From assembly GCA_009777535.1 (NCBI GenBank), contig WRLP01000008.1, forward strand, positions 1 to 64,000: a DNA stretch of 64,000 nt, written 5' to 3'. The position numbers and the translations under genes are program-made. Shown piece by piece: positions 40,722 through 49,802 of the stretch. Source of the DNA: Treponema sp. (GTDB lineage Bacteria > Spirochaetota > Spirochaetia > Treponematales > Breznakiellaceae). Numbering within the stretch: position 1 is the first letter of the stretch; every line of letters begins with the position of its first letter. Below the pieces are notes generated by a model. The model was not told the DNA's origin, made no database searches, and saw nothing but the letters and a program-made list of their open reading frames with translations.

Positions 40722-41614
40722 TTTTTTACCGCCTTTAGTATCGCATCACGCATTTCAATTGCCGCTCTGCGCGCCGCTTCACCGGCAAATGTATTTGTTG
40801 CTTTCGATTCATCGCCGCCGGAATTGGCAATTTCTGCGGACCAGGCTTTCAGGATAGAACGCGATGCATTTACTACGCCGCCGTTTCCGTTTTGTAAAAG
40901 CAGGGCCGCATCTTCCGCCGCGCCGCCCTGTGCGCCGAAACCTGGAATAAGGAAAAACAAATTGGAATATTGTCTGCGGATTTCGGCGGCTTCTTCTTTT
41001 TCAGTGCAGCCTACAACCGCGCCGAATGCGCCATAGCCGTATTTGCCCGTGTGCGCGGCGGCAATGGCGGCAAGTTTATCCCCCACAGCGTGGTAAAGGC
41101 GGCGGCCATTGCCTGTTTCCAGGTACTCAAAATCCCTCATGCCCTTGTTGCTTGTCCTCATCATTACAAAGGCGCCCTTGCCCTCGCTTTCGGCATAGGC
41201 AAACCATGGCTCAATGGAATCCATTCCCATGTAGGGGGACAGGGTTACAAAGTCCGCCTCGAACTCTCCGGCAAAATGCGCATTCGCATAACGGGCAGCT
41301 GTGTCGGTTATGTCGCCGCGTTTAATATCGGCGATAACAAGGCCGCCTTTATCACGGATGTACCGCAGTGTTTTTGCGTAAGCCGAAAGCCCGGCGACAC
41401 CCATTTCCTCGTAATAGGCGATCTGCACCTTGTAGCAGGCGCAGACATCGAATGTCGCTTCGATTATGGCTTTGTTAAAAGCCAAAACCGCTTCGGTATC
41501 AGAAGCTGTCTTCTGCCGTTCGCCGGAGGGAATGTATTCCGCCGCAGTATCAAGGCCGACGCACACATGCCCCTTTGCGGCAACCGCCTCGTAAAGCCTG
41601 TCGATATTAAACAT
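40718..41614 (-). CDS. pyrF: Orotidine 5'-phosphate decarboxylase (type 2)
   Basis: 298 residues. HVCVGLDTAAEYIP, YKVQIAYYEEMG and the catalytic LVIADIKRGDITDTAARYA are clear, and NLFFLIPGFGAQGG is the phosphate end. It makes UMP. The start overlaps the pyrC stop by 8 nt. Confidence 0.94.
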   Translation of the reverse strand: MFNIDRLYEAVAAKGHVCVGLDTAAEYIPSGERQKTASDTEAVLAFNKAIIEATFDVCACYKVQIAYYEEMGVAGLSAYAKTLRYIRDKGGLVIADIKRGDITDTAARYANAHFAGEFEADFVTLSPYMGMDSIEPWFAYAESEGKGAFVMMRTSNKGMRDFEYLETGNGRRLYHAVGDKLAAIAAAHTGKYGYGAFGAVVGCTEKEEAAEIRRQYSNLFFLIPGFGAQGGAAEDAALLLQNGNGGVVNASRSILKAWSAEIANSGGDESKATNTFAGEAARRAAIEMRDAILKAVKN

Positions 41615-42851
41615 TTATTCCGCCATTAAAAACAATGCGTCCGCTGTTGAACGTCATGATAATTTTACCCTGCAATTCCCTGCCCGCAAAGGGGCTGCAT
41701 TTTCCGCGCGATTTAAATTGCGCCGGATCAACTTTCCACACCGCTTGTGTATCAACAATAACAAGGTCTGCCCTTTGCCCCTGCGCAATCCTGCCCCTGT
41801 CTGTAAGTCCTGTTATCCGCGCCGGATTCGCGCTCATAAGGGCGGAGATGCGCTGCAAGTTTTGGCCAAGGTTCGACCAGCAGGCGGCAAAGGCTGTTTC
41901 AAGACCGCTGAATCCGGGCGCACCGGCGGCCTTGTCCGTCTCCGTATGCGGCGCGTGATCCGTGGCGATGGCGTCGATTGTTCCGTCGAAGGCTGCCGCA
42001 ATAAGGGAAAGCCGATCGGCCTCTGTCCGCAGGGGCGGGTTTACCCTGCCGAAACTTTTCTCGCCCATGCGCCGCGCATCTTCTTCATTCGCACCGATGT
42101 GGTGTGGAGTAACCTCGCAGCTCAGGGCAAAGCCGGAATTGTCAGGCGGGGCTTTTTTCGCCTTGCGGATTGTTTCAACGGCTTCTTTAGTCGAAACATG
42201 GGCGATGTGAATGCGGCAGCCTGTTTTTCTGCCAAGCTCAATGGCGCGGCGGACAGCATTATTTTCTCCATCAAGATCGCAGTGGCATGAAACGGGAATG
42301 CCAAGCCTTTTTGCTTCGGCCATCGCCGCAAGGAACAGCCCGTCATCGGGCACATCCCTGCCGTCTTCGGAGAGCATCAGTGGAAGCCGCTTGCCGCCGT
42401 CATTTGCGACGCCCAGGTTTTTTATCTGTGAAAGCTCCATGCCTTCCATGTTTTTTGTCAGGGATAAAACCGGATATAAATCAACAAGGCCAAGGGCGTC
42501 GCTGCGGTCTTTAAGAGCGCGGGCCTTGCTGATGGTGTCGATTACCGGATTGGTGTTTGCCATGCAGATAACGGTGCAAAAGCCGCCTGAAACGGCGGCA
42601 AGCGAGGCGGACTCCAGGGTTTCTTTTTCGGGAAACCCCGGCTCGCGAAAATGCGCGTGAAGGTCAACAAAGGCAGGCATAATTACCGATGACGGGGCAA
42701 AGCCGCCGCCGTCGATTATTATGTCCGCGCCGCAGGGATCGTTTTTTCCGGTTACAATTTCTTTGATGCAGCCGTCTTCGATTACAAGTGATCCAAAAAA
42801 ATCGCAAGACTCATCGGCAATCCTGAAATTTTTTAAGATGATCCGCTTCAA
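41607..42851 (-). CDS. pyrC: Dihydroorotase
   Basis: 414 residues. PAFVDLHAHFREPGFPEKET (DxHxHxR), ICMANTNPV, CHCDLDGENN, RIHIAHVSTKEAV and IATDHAPHTETDK supply the metal ligands of the long (type I) dihydroorotase. It closes carbamoyl aspartate to dihydroorotate. The usual carbamylated Lys loop is replaced here by a segment ending PLMLSEDGRD that fits the type I pattern of Asp/Lys variants. Between pyrI and pyrF. Confidence 0.92.
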   Translation of the reverse strand: MKRIILKNFRIADESCDFFGSLVIEDGCIKEIVTGKNDPCGADIIIDGGGFAPSSVIMPAFVDLHAHFREPGFPEKETLESASLAAVSGGFCTVICMANTNPVIDTISKARALKDRSDALGLVDLYPVLSLTKNMEGMELSQIKNLGVANDGGKRLPLMLSEDGRDVPDDGLFLAAMAEAKRLGIPVSCHCDLDGENNAVRRAIELGRKTGCRIHIAHVSTKEAVETIRKAKKAPPDNSGFALSCEVTPHHIGANEEDARRMGEKSFGRVNPPLRTEADRLSLIAAAFDGTIDAIATDHAPHTETDKAAGAPGFSGLETAFAACWSNLGQNLQRISALMSANPARITGLTDRGRIAQGQRADLVIVDTQAVWKVDPAQFKSRGKCSPFAGRELQGKIIMTFNSGRIVFNGGINV

Positions 42852-42869
42852 TTTTCGCTCCTGCCTGTT

Positions 42870-43313
42870 TCAGGCATCCCTGAAATCACCCGCCAAACGG
42901 ATTTCATCACAGTATTCACAGCGGTAGGTTCTAAGTTCCTGGTCTTCAAGGTGAAAGATGTGGGGAATGTACTTTTCCGTGGAGGTAATGCAGCGGGGGT
43001 TTTTGCAGATCAATACATCTTCGACCCGCTCGGGAAGCTGCAGCTTGATTTTTTCTGTTATGCGCTCATCGCGGATTATATTTACGGTGATATTCGGATC
43101 GATAAGGCCCAGAATGTCAAAATTAATTGCGATGGCATTATCAATTTTTATAATATCCTTTTTGCCCATTTCCCTCGATGTGGCGTTTACAACAAAGGCC
43201 ACCGTGTATGAAGATTTATCGAGCCCAAGCCAGTCAAAGATGCGTATTCCCTGCCCGGCCCTGATATGATCGATTACAATTCCGTTTTTTATTTTTTCGA
43301 TATTTAACATCAA
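42870..43313 (-). CDS. pyrI: Aspartate carbamoyltransferase regulatory subunit
   Basis: 147 residues. The N-terminal allosteric domain ([20 protein letters not shown]) and zinc domain with [13 protein letters not shown] and YRCEYCDEI, giving four Cys, are intact. It binds nucleotides and regulates PyrB, so this ATCase is probably allosteric as in enterics. Its start overlaps the pyrB stop by 4 nt. Confidence 0.93.
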   Translation of the reverse strand: MMLNIEKIKNGIVIDHIRAGQGIRIFDWLGLDKSSYTVAFVVNATSREMGKKDIIKIDNAIAINFDILGLIDPNITVNIIRDERITEKIKLQLPERVEDVLICKNPRCITSTEKYIPHIFHLEDQELRTYRCEYCDEIRLAGDFRDA

Positions 43314-44230
43314 TTTACTCCCAGTATGGACGACAGCAATGCCATGCGGACATACATTCCGTACTTCGCCTGCTTAAAGTATGCCGCTCTTGGATCGGCA
43401 TCCACCTCGACGGCAATCTCGTTAACACGGGGCAGCGGGTGGAGAACAACAAGCTCTTTTTTCCCCAGCGCCATTTTTTCCGTGTTAAGAATAAACGTAT
43501 CTTTCAGGCGGATGTAATCTTCCTCGTTGAAAAAACGCTCCCTCTGAACCCGCGTCATGTAAAGCACATCTAGGCCGGGCATAACTTCTTCCAGACTGCG
43601 GGTTTCCGTGAACTGAATGTCCTGTCTCTGGAGCTGGCGTATGATGTATTCGGGGACGGACAGTTCCTGCGGCGATATAAAAACCATATTGATTTTTTCG
43701 CAGCGGGCAAGCGCCTTTGTTAATGAATGAACGGTACGCCCGAATTTAAGATCGCCGCAGAAGCCGATGGTAAAGTTTTTTAAGTTTCCCCGCAGCCGCC
43801 GTATCGTTAAAAGGTCGGTAAGTGTCTGGGTAGGGTGGTGGTGTCCGCCGTCCCCTGCGTTAATAACCGGTACTTGCGAATAACGTGAAGCCAGCAGCGC
43901 CGCCCCCTCTTTTGGGCTTCGCATAACAATTACATCGGCATAGCCGGCTGCCATACGCACCGTATCGGCAAGGCTTTCGCCCTTCGCCGCCGAGCTTGAT
44001 CCCGGCTCGGCAAATCCCAGGCAGCTCCCCCCCAGCCTGAGCATGGCCGCCTCGAAACTCAGGCGGGTTCTGGTACTCGGCTCAAAAAAAAGCGTGGCAA
44101 GCAGTCTGCCTCGGCAGCTTTCGCGAAGATACCGCTCGTCTGCCTCAATTTTTTCCGCAAGACTGAACAGTCCGTCCATTTCTTCCAGGTTGAAATTTTC
44201 CGGTTCAATCAGGGATCGTCCTTTCAGCAT
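43310..44230 (-). CDS. pyrB: Aspartate carbamoyltransferase catalytic subunit
   Basis: 306 residues. The carbamoyl-phosphate loop [20 protein letters not shown], then [19 protein letters not shown] and [17 protein letters not shown] are present. First committed step of pyrimidine synthesis. It overlaps pyrE by 7 nt and pyrI by 4 nt. Confidence 0.95.
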   Translation of the reverse strand: MLKGRSLIEPENFNLEEMDGLFSLAEKIEADERYLRESCRGRLLATLFFEPSTRTRLSFEAAMLRLGGSCLGFAEPGSSSAAKGESLADTVRMAAGYADVIVMRSPKEGAALLASRYSQVPVINAGDGGHHHPTQTLTDLLTIRRLRGNLKNFTIGFCGDLKFGRTVHSLTKALARCEKINMVFISPQELSVPEYIIRQLQRQDIQFTETRSLEEVMPGLDVLYMTRVQRERFFNEEDYIRLKDTFILNTEKMALGKKELVVLHPLPRVNEIAVEVDADPRAAYFKQAKYGMYVRMALLSSILGVN

Positions 44231-44769
44231 TGTTTCCCCCCATCTGCGATTATTTTTTTAATAAAATCCATTGTCAATACCGGTTTAAGATGCAGGTTTT
44301 CCTTTTTTAATATTTCAGAGGCTTCATTATTTCTCTGAATGGCGCATAAAACGGTATCGATTACTGCTCCCCTGTTTCTTAATTCCTTGACACTTTCTAT
44401 TATCTGTCCGCCGGTCGTTACTACATCTTCGATTATGCAGACATTTTTGTTTTGTAGGTCGCTTCCTTCGGCGATTTTGCATGTTCCGTATTCTTTCGCT
44501 TTTTTACGGACAAAGGCAGAAGCTATTCCTGTTTCTATTGATAGTGCCGTAACCAATGGTATCCCGCCCATTTCCAGTCCGGCAATTATGTCAGTACCTT
44601 CCGGAATCAATACCTTCATTTCTTTTACTATTTCCATTAGCAGTTTTGGATCGGATTCAAACAGATATTTATCAAAATATTCATTTGATCTCTGCCCTGA
44701 TCTTAATAAAAAATCTCCGGTTAAATGAGATTTTTCGTATATTTTTTTGGCCAGTTCATTTTTATCCAT
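44224..44769 (-). CDS. pyrE: Orotate phosphoribosyltransferase
   Basis: 181 residues. The PRPP motif [20 protein letters not shown] and [17 protein letters not shown] identify it; it makes OMP. First gene of the pyr operon. An in-frame ATG at 44778 abuts the -10 box TATAGA directly and cannot be in the transcript, so ATG 44769 is chosen. That is 9 nt after the -10, with no Shine-Dalgarno, so a leaderless start is likely. Noticeably more AT-rich than the next six genes. Confidence 0.92.
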   Translation of the reverse strand: MDKNELAKKIYEKSHLTGDFLLRSGQRSNEYFDKYLFESDPKLLMEIVKEMKVLIPEGTDIIAGLEMGGIPLVTALSIETGIASAFVRKKAKEYGTCKIAEGSDLQNKNVCIIEDVVTTGGQIIESVKELRNRGAVIDTVLCAIQRNNEASEILKKENLHLKPVLTMDFIKKIIADGGKQC

Positions 44770-44778
44770 TTTGTACAT

Positions 44779-44806
44779 TCTATAACAAAACCGCTCCCGT
44801 ATTCAA
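44779..44806 (-). promoter_or_regulatory. Promoter of the pyr operon
   Basis: Minus strand: TTGAAT (44806-44801), a 16-bp spacer and TATAGA (44784-44779), then 9 nt to the pyrE ATG. There is no leader long enough for PyrR-type attenuation. Confidence 0.65.
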
Positions 44807-44832
44807 TTTGACGCGGCATAAACCCGCAGCCC

Positions 44833-44861
44833 TTGACACGCCCTGTCATTGCCGGTAGGGT
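44833..44861 (+). promoter_or_regulatory. Promoter of tRNA-Val
   Basis: TTGACA (44833-44838), a 17-bp spacer and TAGGGT (44856-44861), 8 nt before the mature tRNA. Confidence 0.6.
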
Positions 44862-44869
44862 AAAAATAC

Positions 44870-44943
44870 GGGCGCATAACTCAGTTGGTTAGAGTGCTTG
44901 CTTTACACGCAAGATGTCCCTGGTTCGAATCCGGGTGTGCCCA
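44870..44943 (+). tRNA. tRNA-Val (TAC)
   Basis: Acceptor GGGCGCA pairs with TGTGCCC (one G-U), the anticodon arm is CTTGC-TTTACAC-GCAAG with anticodon TAC, and the T arm is CCTGG-TTCGAAT-CCGGG. Discriminator A; no CCA encoded. Confidence 0.95.
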
Positions 44944-45061
44944 AAACCTATTTTTCCCCTCTTGATGAACCCTTCACAAACAATCAATGGAATCTGTTAA
45001 TGTTCTATCCGGAATAAATATTTTTTTATCTTCACGATTTGTCCTTACAGCAATTTGAAAC

Positions 45062-45090
45062 TTGACAATATGAATAATAGTTCATATACT
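45062..45090 (+). promoter_or_regulatory. Promoter of HigB-like TA pair
   Basis: TTGACA (45062-45067), a 17-bp spacer and TATACT (45085-45090), then 9 nt to ATG 45100 without a Shine-Dalgarno sequence. Unlike the pairs at 959-2507, no GA tract precedes it. Confidence 0.7.
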
Positions 45091-45099
45091 TTTAATAAG

Positions 45100-45444
45100 A
45101 TGGCATGGGAAGTAGAATCAACAGATGAATATGACGCCTGGTTTTTGGAACAAACTGAAAATGGCCAGGCATCTATTCGTATGAAGGTTGAGCTTCTTGT
45201 AGAATACGGTCCGAACTTGCCCCGTCCTCATGCAGATACTTTGAAAGGAAGCAAGATGGGCAATCTCAAGGAGCTTAGGACACAAACCGAGAACCATGTT
45301 TTTCGGGTGGTATTCATTTTTGATGAAGAGCGAAAAGCAGTACTACTGATAGGTGGAGATAAAAAAGGTAAGAATGAAAAACGGTTTTATCGGAATCTGA
45401 TAAAACAGGCCGAGGAAATATATGAAGCTTATCGCAGTAGATAG
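45100..45444 (+). CDS. HigB/Gp49-type toxin of a TA pair
   Basis: 114 residues. VEYGPNLPRPHADTLKGSKM, NLKELRTQTENHVFRVVFIF and AVLLIGGDKKGKNEKRFYRN, then AEEIYEAYRSR, match the Gp49-like (DUF891) HigB family of ribosome-dependent RNases. A longer frame from 45055 runs through the promoter, so 45100 is preferred and is probably leaderless. It is followed 12 nt later by an XRE antitoxin. Confidence 0.82.
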   Translation: MAWEVESTDEYDAWFLEQTENGQASIRMKVELLVEYGPNLPRPHADTLKGSKMGNLKELRTQTENHVFRVVFIFDEERKAVLLIGGDKKGKNEKRFYRNLIKQAEEIYEAYRSR

Positions 45445-45456
45445 GAGGAGGATAGT

Positions 45457-45762
45457 ATGCAAAAAAAAACGCATCCAATAAGTGAGCTTGATGCCAAAAT
45501 GAACCCAGAGGTACTTGCAAAGGCCAAGAAAATGGCCGAACAGGAAAGCCTGAATATCAGGTTAGGTATGCTGCGGGAAAAATATGGCGTGAAACAAAGC
45601 GAAATTTCAAACTTTACCCAAACCGCCGTTTCGAAACTTGAAAATCGTAAAAACATACGAATTTCTACACTGATAGATTATCTTGACAGCCTTGGCATGG
45701 GTTTGGAAATAACGGCCTATCCCAGGAACTCGTCCAATAAGGAATTACTGTTGCGAGTGTAA
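45457..45762 (+). CDS. XRE-family antitoxin (HigA-like)
   Basis: 101 residues, after a good AGGAGGAGG. The C-terminal helix-turn-helix has LREKYGVKQSEISNFTQTAV, SKLENRKNIRISTLIDYLDS and LGMGLEITAYP. Partner of the HigB-like toxin 12 nt upstream. The gene has its own strong ribosome-binding site while the toxin has none, so antitoxin may be made in excess. Confidence 0.82.
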   Translation: MQKKTHPISELDAKMNPEVLAKAKKMAEQESLNIRLGMLREKYGVKQSEISNFTQTAVSKLENRKNIRISTLIDYLDSLGMGLEITAYPRNSSNKELLLRV

Positions 45763-45840
45763 AGTGGAACAAAACCCGGCAGAAATTAATGAAAAAGTAT
45801 GGAATTTGACAAAGTCTGCTTTTTTTCCGGTATTCAGGGC

Positions 45841-45869
45841 TTGCCGTACGGTATTAAACCATTTATGCT
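45841..45869 (+). promoter_or_regulatory. Promoter of the nucleoside ABC operon
   Basis: TTGCCG (45841-45846), a 17-bp spacer and TATGCT (45864-45869). The ATG at 45903 follows AGGAGG, so this gene has a normal leader. Confidence 0.6.
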
Positions 45870-45902
45870 AGCAGTGAACAACCAAAAATTCAGGAGGATA
45901 TT

Positions 45903-47027
45903 ATGAAGAAAAAAGTAATTGGCATGAGTTTGGTCATGCTCGTTTTGGTCACCCTTTTAATGACGGTATCGTGCCGCAGGGGACAGGGCGCTCAGACTGT
46001 GGCTCCGGGGAGTAGGACGACCACGGTAAGGCTTCTTACCGATGCCACAGGCATCGACGACAAGTCTTTTAATGCGGCGGCGTGGCGTGGAATTCTCGAA
46101 TTTTACGGCGATACCTGGACAAATGCCAGGCAGCGGGGGATTTTATACGATGTGGTTACAGCCCAGACCCAGGATATGTATGTTCCAAACCTCAGGCAGG
46201 CCACTGATGAGGGCTACGACCTGATCGTTACCACAGGGTTTACATGGGCCGATGCCCTTGCCCAGGTTGCGGCGGATAATCCCAATCAAAAATACATGAT
46301 TGTAGACGTGGATTGGCTGGATGCCCCCAATGTAATGCAGGCGGTATATGCGGAGCATGAAGGCTCCTACCTCGTTGGTGCAGCGGCGGCTTTAAAGGCA
46401 ATATCGGACGGCATTAACAATCCGCGCTTTGGCTTTATCGGCGGCGTACCCGGTGCAGTTATCACCAAGTTTGAGGTTGGCTATGTGCAGGGTGTTCTTT
46501 CGGTTCTGCCCAATGCGGAGATTGTTGACTACTATGTGAACAGCTGGGGCGAGCCGGCGCTGGCAAAAACCCAGGCGATGAACTGGTATGACAGCGGTGT
46601 CTACATTATCTATTCAGCGGCAGGCGGAAGCGGCAACGGAACAATTGCCCAGGCCAAGGAATACAGGGCTGCGGGACGGAATGTGTGGGCGATTGGCGTC
46701 GATTCCGATCAGCATGAAGAAGGCCTTTACAGCGGCTCCGATTCTGCGGTACTGACATCCATGCTAAAACGTGTTGAAACTTCCCTTATTTATGCTCTTA
46801 ATGCAGTAGAGAACAACACATTTAGGGGCGAGGTGATCACATTCGATCTTAGGGCAGACGGCGTCGGCTATTCCGAAACCAATCCGGAATTGAACGGAGC
46901 GATAAAGAATGAAATCGAAGCGCTGAAAAGGCAGATTATCGACGGCGATATCAGGGTTTTTGAAACCCATGCGGAAGCCAGAAGGCTCATGGGTTTCCCG
47001 CAGAATTTAAGAGCGGTCGACGACTAA
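45903..47027 (+). CDS. BMP/PnrA-family nucleoside-binding lipoprotein
   Basis: 374 residues. The signal peptide ends LLMTVSC with Cys24, then a periplasmic-binding fold: TDATGIDDKSFNAAAWRGIL, DEGYDLIVTTGFTWADAL, NPRFGFIGGVPGAVITKFEV and WAIGVDSDQHEEG, as in PnrA (TP0319). It captures purine nucleosides. First gene of an operon with an ABC ATPase and two permeases. Confidence 0.9.
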   Translation: MKKKVIGMSLVMLVLVTLLMTVSCRRGQGAQTVAPGSRTTTVRLLTDATGIDDKSFNAAAWRGILEFYGDTWTNARQRGILYDVVTAQTQDMYVPNLRQATDEGYDLIVTTGFTWADALAQVAADNPNQKYMIVDVDWLDAPNVMQAVYAEHEGSYLVGAAAALKAISDGINNPRFGFIGGVPGAVITKFEVGYVQGVLSVLPNAEIVDYYVNSWGEPALAKTQAMNWYDSGVYIIYSAAGGSGNGTIAQAKEYRAAGRNVWAIGVDSDQHEEGLYSGSDSAVLTSMLKRVETSLIYALNAVENNTFRGEVITFDLRADGVGYSETNPELNGAIKNEIEALKRQIIDGDIRVFETHAEARRLMGFPQNLRAVDD

Positions 47028-47029
47028 TT

Positions 47030-47120
47030 AAGGGAAAAGAGAATAGGGAATAAGTATGGAAGCCATTATTTGTTCTCTGTTCTCTGTTATTTATTACTTT
47101 TTACCTTTTAACTTTTAATT
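47030..47120. repeat. GA-rich and T-rich dispersed tracts between ABC genes
   Basis: AAGGGAAAAGAGAATAGGGA (about 47031-47052) is followed by a T-rich stretch ending TTTTTACCTTTTAACTTTTA (about 47098-47117). These repeat the wording of other tracts in the window. No promoter or terminator is evident, so the ABC genes probably remain one transcript. Confidence 0.5.
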
Positions 47121-47137
47121 TATAAAAGAGGTTCGCA

Positions 47138-48652
47138 GTGCTGGCGATCGAAATGCTGGAGATAAGCAAAGCCTTTCCCGGAGTTCTGGCAAACGATCGC
47201 GTAAGCCTGCGGGTTGAACGCGGCGAGATTCACGCACTCCTCGGCGAAAACGGAGCCGGCAAGTCAACCTTAATGTCGATCCTGTTCGGTCTGTACGAGC
47301 CCGATAGCGGCATCATAAAAATAAACGGAGAAGAAGTACGCATACATGATCCCAATGACGCCACCGATCTGCGGATCGGAATGGTTCATCAGCATTTTAA
47401 GCTCGTTCATAATTTCACCGTAACAGAAAACATTGTACTGGGAATGGAACCGCGCGGAAACATGGGTAATATTGATCTACGCAGCGCAGAAAAGCGTGTT
47501 GCGGAGCTTTCCCAGACCTACGGATTGTCGGTGGATCCAAAAGCTAAAATCGAAAACATTACCGTTGGAATGCAGCAGCGTGTGGAAATACTCAAGATAC
47601 TGTACCGAAATGCGGATATTTTAATTTTTGATGAGCCGACAGCGGTCCTTACGCCGCAGGAAATAGACGAGCTTCTCGCCATTTTCCAGCGGCTAAAATC
47701 CGAAGGAAAAACCATTCTGTTTATCACTCACAAACTGAAAGAGATAAAAGCCGCCGCCGACCGCTGTACCGTTTTGCGCCGCGGAAAATATATCGACACT
47801 GTTGATGTCGGCACAGCCACCGAGGCGGAACTTGCTGAAAAAATGGTCGGCCGGTCGGTCACCTTCAGGATCGAGAAGAAACAGGCAGTGCCCGGTGATG
47901 TTGTTCTTAGAATTGAAGACCTTACGGTAATCGGAGCCAAGGGGACTCCTGCCGTGAGCGGTCTTTCCCTGGACGTGCGTTCGGGAGAAGTTGTGGGCAT
48001 CGCCGGCGTTGACGGCAACGGACAGTCGGAACTGGTTGCGGCCATTGCCGGTCTCTTGCCAATCAAGTCGGGGCGGGTGTTGCTTAAAGACCAAAACATT
48101 TCCAGGGAAAGCATACGATGCCGCAACGAAAGCGGGCTTGGCCTTGTGCCCGAAGACCGGCACAAACACGGGCTGATACTGGATTTCCGGCTCGACGAAA
48201 ACCTTATTCTGAAAAGTTTTCGCAGGAGCCCCTTTTCAAATCGGGCCGGTTTTTTGCGCTTTCCAGCCATCGCCAAACACGCTGAAACTCTTATAACCGA
48301 TTTTGATATCCGCGCAGGCGGCGGGCCGGCAACGCCGGTAAAATCCATGTCCGGTGGTAATCAGCAAAAAGTAATTATCGCACGCGAGATTGATCTTTCG
48401 CCCGATTTGCTGATCGTTTCACAGCCGACACGAGGTCTGGACGTTGGCGCCATTGAGTACATTCATCAACGTATAATAGAAGAACGTGATAAGGGCCGCG
48501 CGGTGCTTTTGGTATCCTTTGAACTGGACGAAATACTCGGCCTGTGCGACCGGATTGCGGCAGTTTCCAAGGGCCAGGTTGCCGGCGTGCTAAAGGCTGA
48601 TGAAGCTGATGAGCGGCGTATTGGCGCGATGATGGGCGGCCTTCATGCTTAA
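47138..48652 (+). CDS. Nucleoside ABC transporter ATPase (double domain)
   Basis: 504 residues with two ABC domains, as in ribose/nucleoside-type transporters. Domain 1 has LLGENGAGKSTLMSILFGLY and ILIFDEPTAVLTPQE; domain 2 has IAGVDGNGQSELVAAIAGLL, MSGGNQQKVIIAREI and LLIVSQPTRGLDVGA. The degenerate second Walker A is normal here. Probable start GTG 47138 after AGAGG; ATG 47153 is possible. Confidence 0.9.
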   Translation: MLAIEMLEISKAFPGVLANDRVSLRVERGEIHALLGENGAGKSTLMSILFGLYEPDSGIIKINGEEVRIHDPNDATDLRIGMVHQHFKLVHNFTVTENIVLGMEPRGNMGNIDLRSAEKRVAELSQTYGLSVDPKAKIENITVGMQQRVEILKILYRNADILIFDEPTAVLTPQEIDELLAIFQRLKSEGKTILFITHKLKEIKAAADRCTVLRRGKYIDTVDVGTATEAELAEKMVGRSVTFRIEKKQAVPGDVVLRIEDLTVIGAKGTPAVSGLSLDVRSGEVVGIAGVDGNGQSELVAAIAGLLPIKSGRVLLKDQNISRESIRCRNESGLGLVPEDRHKHGLILDFRLDENLILKSFRRSPFSNRAGFLRFPAIAKHAETLITDFDIRAGGGPATPVKSMSGGNQQKVIIAREIDLSPDLLIVSQPTRGLDVGAIEYIHQRIIEERDKGRAVLLVSFELDEILGLCDRIAAVSKGQVAGVLKADEADERRIGAMMGGLHA

Positions 48653-49802
48653 ATTCAAAAAAAAGCCGGTCAATTTGAGCGGCGGTATTCTGGAAATGTT
48701 TACAGGTTCCGATGCGCTTGTTTCTGTATCAGTTGTTTTGCTAGGCTTTTTTGTTGCTACATTAATCATCATCATCATCGGCAGAAATCCCGGCGGCATG
48801 TATCAGGCTATTTTACAGGTGGTAACGGGGTTTGACCTTCGCAGGGGAACACATAATATGCGCTATGTGGGGGAGTGGCTTGTCAGCTCTGTCCCGCTTA
48901 TCCTGTGCGGTTTTTCCATGGCTTTTGCCGCCCGTACCGGGCTTTTCAATATCGGCGCCGAGGGGCAGTTTGTCGCCGGCCTTACGACGGCGCAGATAAT
49001 CGCCCTTTATTTTCCGCAGATTCCGGTATTCCACTGGATAATCGCGGTGTTAGGCGCAATTCTTGCAGGGGCTGCGTGGGGCGGCATTGTGGGTTTCTTT
49101 AAGGCAAGATTCAAAGTTTCCGAAGTGGTTGCAACCATAATGATGAACTACATAGCCCTGTATATCCACCGGATACTTACATTAAGGATTCCCGGCAGCA
49201 ATACATTCAGAACGCCGGACTTTCCAAAAACGGCGAGCATTGCCAGCCCCATGCTGGCCTCGCTGACAAACGGCTCCAGGCTGAATTACAGCCTGTACTT
49301 TACCCTGGCGGCGATTTTTATTTACTGGATCATTATGGGAAAGACGCGGCTTGGCTTTTCTCTTCGCGCAACGGGCCTGAACAAGGACGCGGCTTTTTAC
49401 GGCGGCATCAGCGTAAATACCAGCATTACCGTGGCTATGGCCATTGCAGGAGCGTTTGCGGGTCTTGCCGGCGCGTCGGTTTCGCTGGGTGTTTTTAGTT
49501 TCGGAAGGATCCTGCCCGTACTGGAAGGTTACGGGTTCGACGGCATTGCCGTAGCCCTGGTAGGCAACAGCACCGCCGTAGGTACTGCTCTTGCCGGCCT
49601 GCTTTTCGGTATGCTTAAATCCGCCCAGCCATTAATGCAGAGCCGGCAAATACCCAAGGAAATTACAGCGATCATAATGGGTTTGATAGTGGTCTTTATT
49701 TCCCTGCGGGCGGGCGTAAGACTGCTGATAGACTGGCAGATGAAAGAAAAAGCCAGGCGTTCTACCGAACGTGTCAGCGCAGAGCAGGATGGAGGGAATT
49801 AA
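48645..49802 (+). CDS. Nucleoside ABC transporter permease 1
   Basis: 385 residues, overlapping the ATPase stop by 8 nt. Typical BMP-family permease segments are seen: PLILCGFSMAFAARTGLFNI, GAEGQFVAGLT, VATIMMNYIALY and a C-terminal GYGFDGIAVALVGNSTAVGT. Overlaps the next permease start by 1 nt (TAATG). It forms one half of the membrane channel. Confidence 0.9.
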   Translation: MLKFKKKPVNLSGGILEMFTGSDALVSVSVVLLGFFVATLIIIIIGRNPGGMYQAILQVVTGFDLRRGTHNMRYVGEWLVSSVPLILCGFSMAFAARTGLFNIGAEGQFVAGLTTAQIIALYFPQIPVFHWIIAVLGAILAGAAWGGIVGFFKARFKVSEVVATIMMNYIALYIHRILTLRIPGSNTFRTPDFPKTASIASPMLASLTNGSRLNYSLYFTLAAIFIYWIIMGKTRLGFSLRATGLNKDAAFYGGISVNTSITVAMAIAGAFAGLAGASVSLGVFSFGRILPVLEGYGFDGIAVALVGNSTAVGTALAGLLFGMLKSAQPLMQSRQIPKEITAIIMGLIVVFISLRAGVRLLIDWQMKEKARRSTERVSAEQDGGN

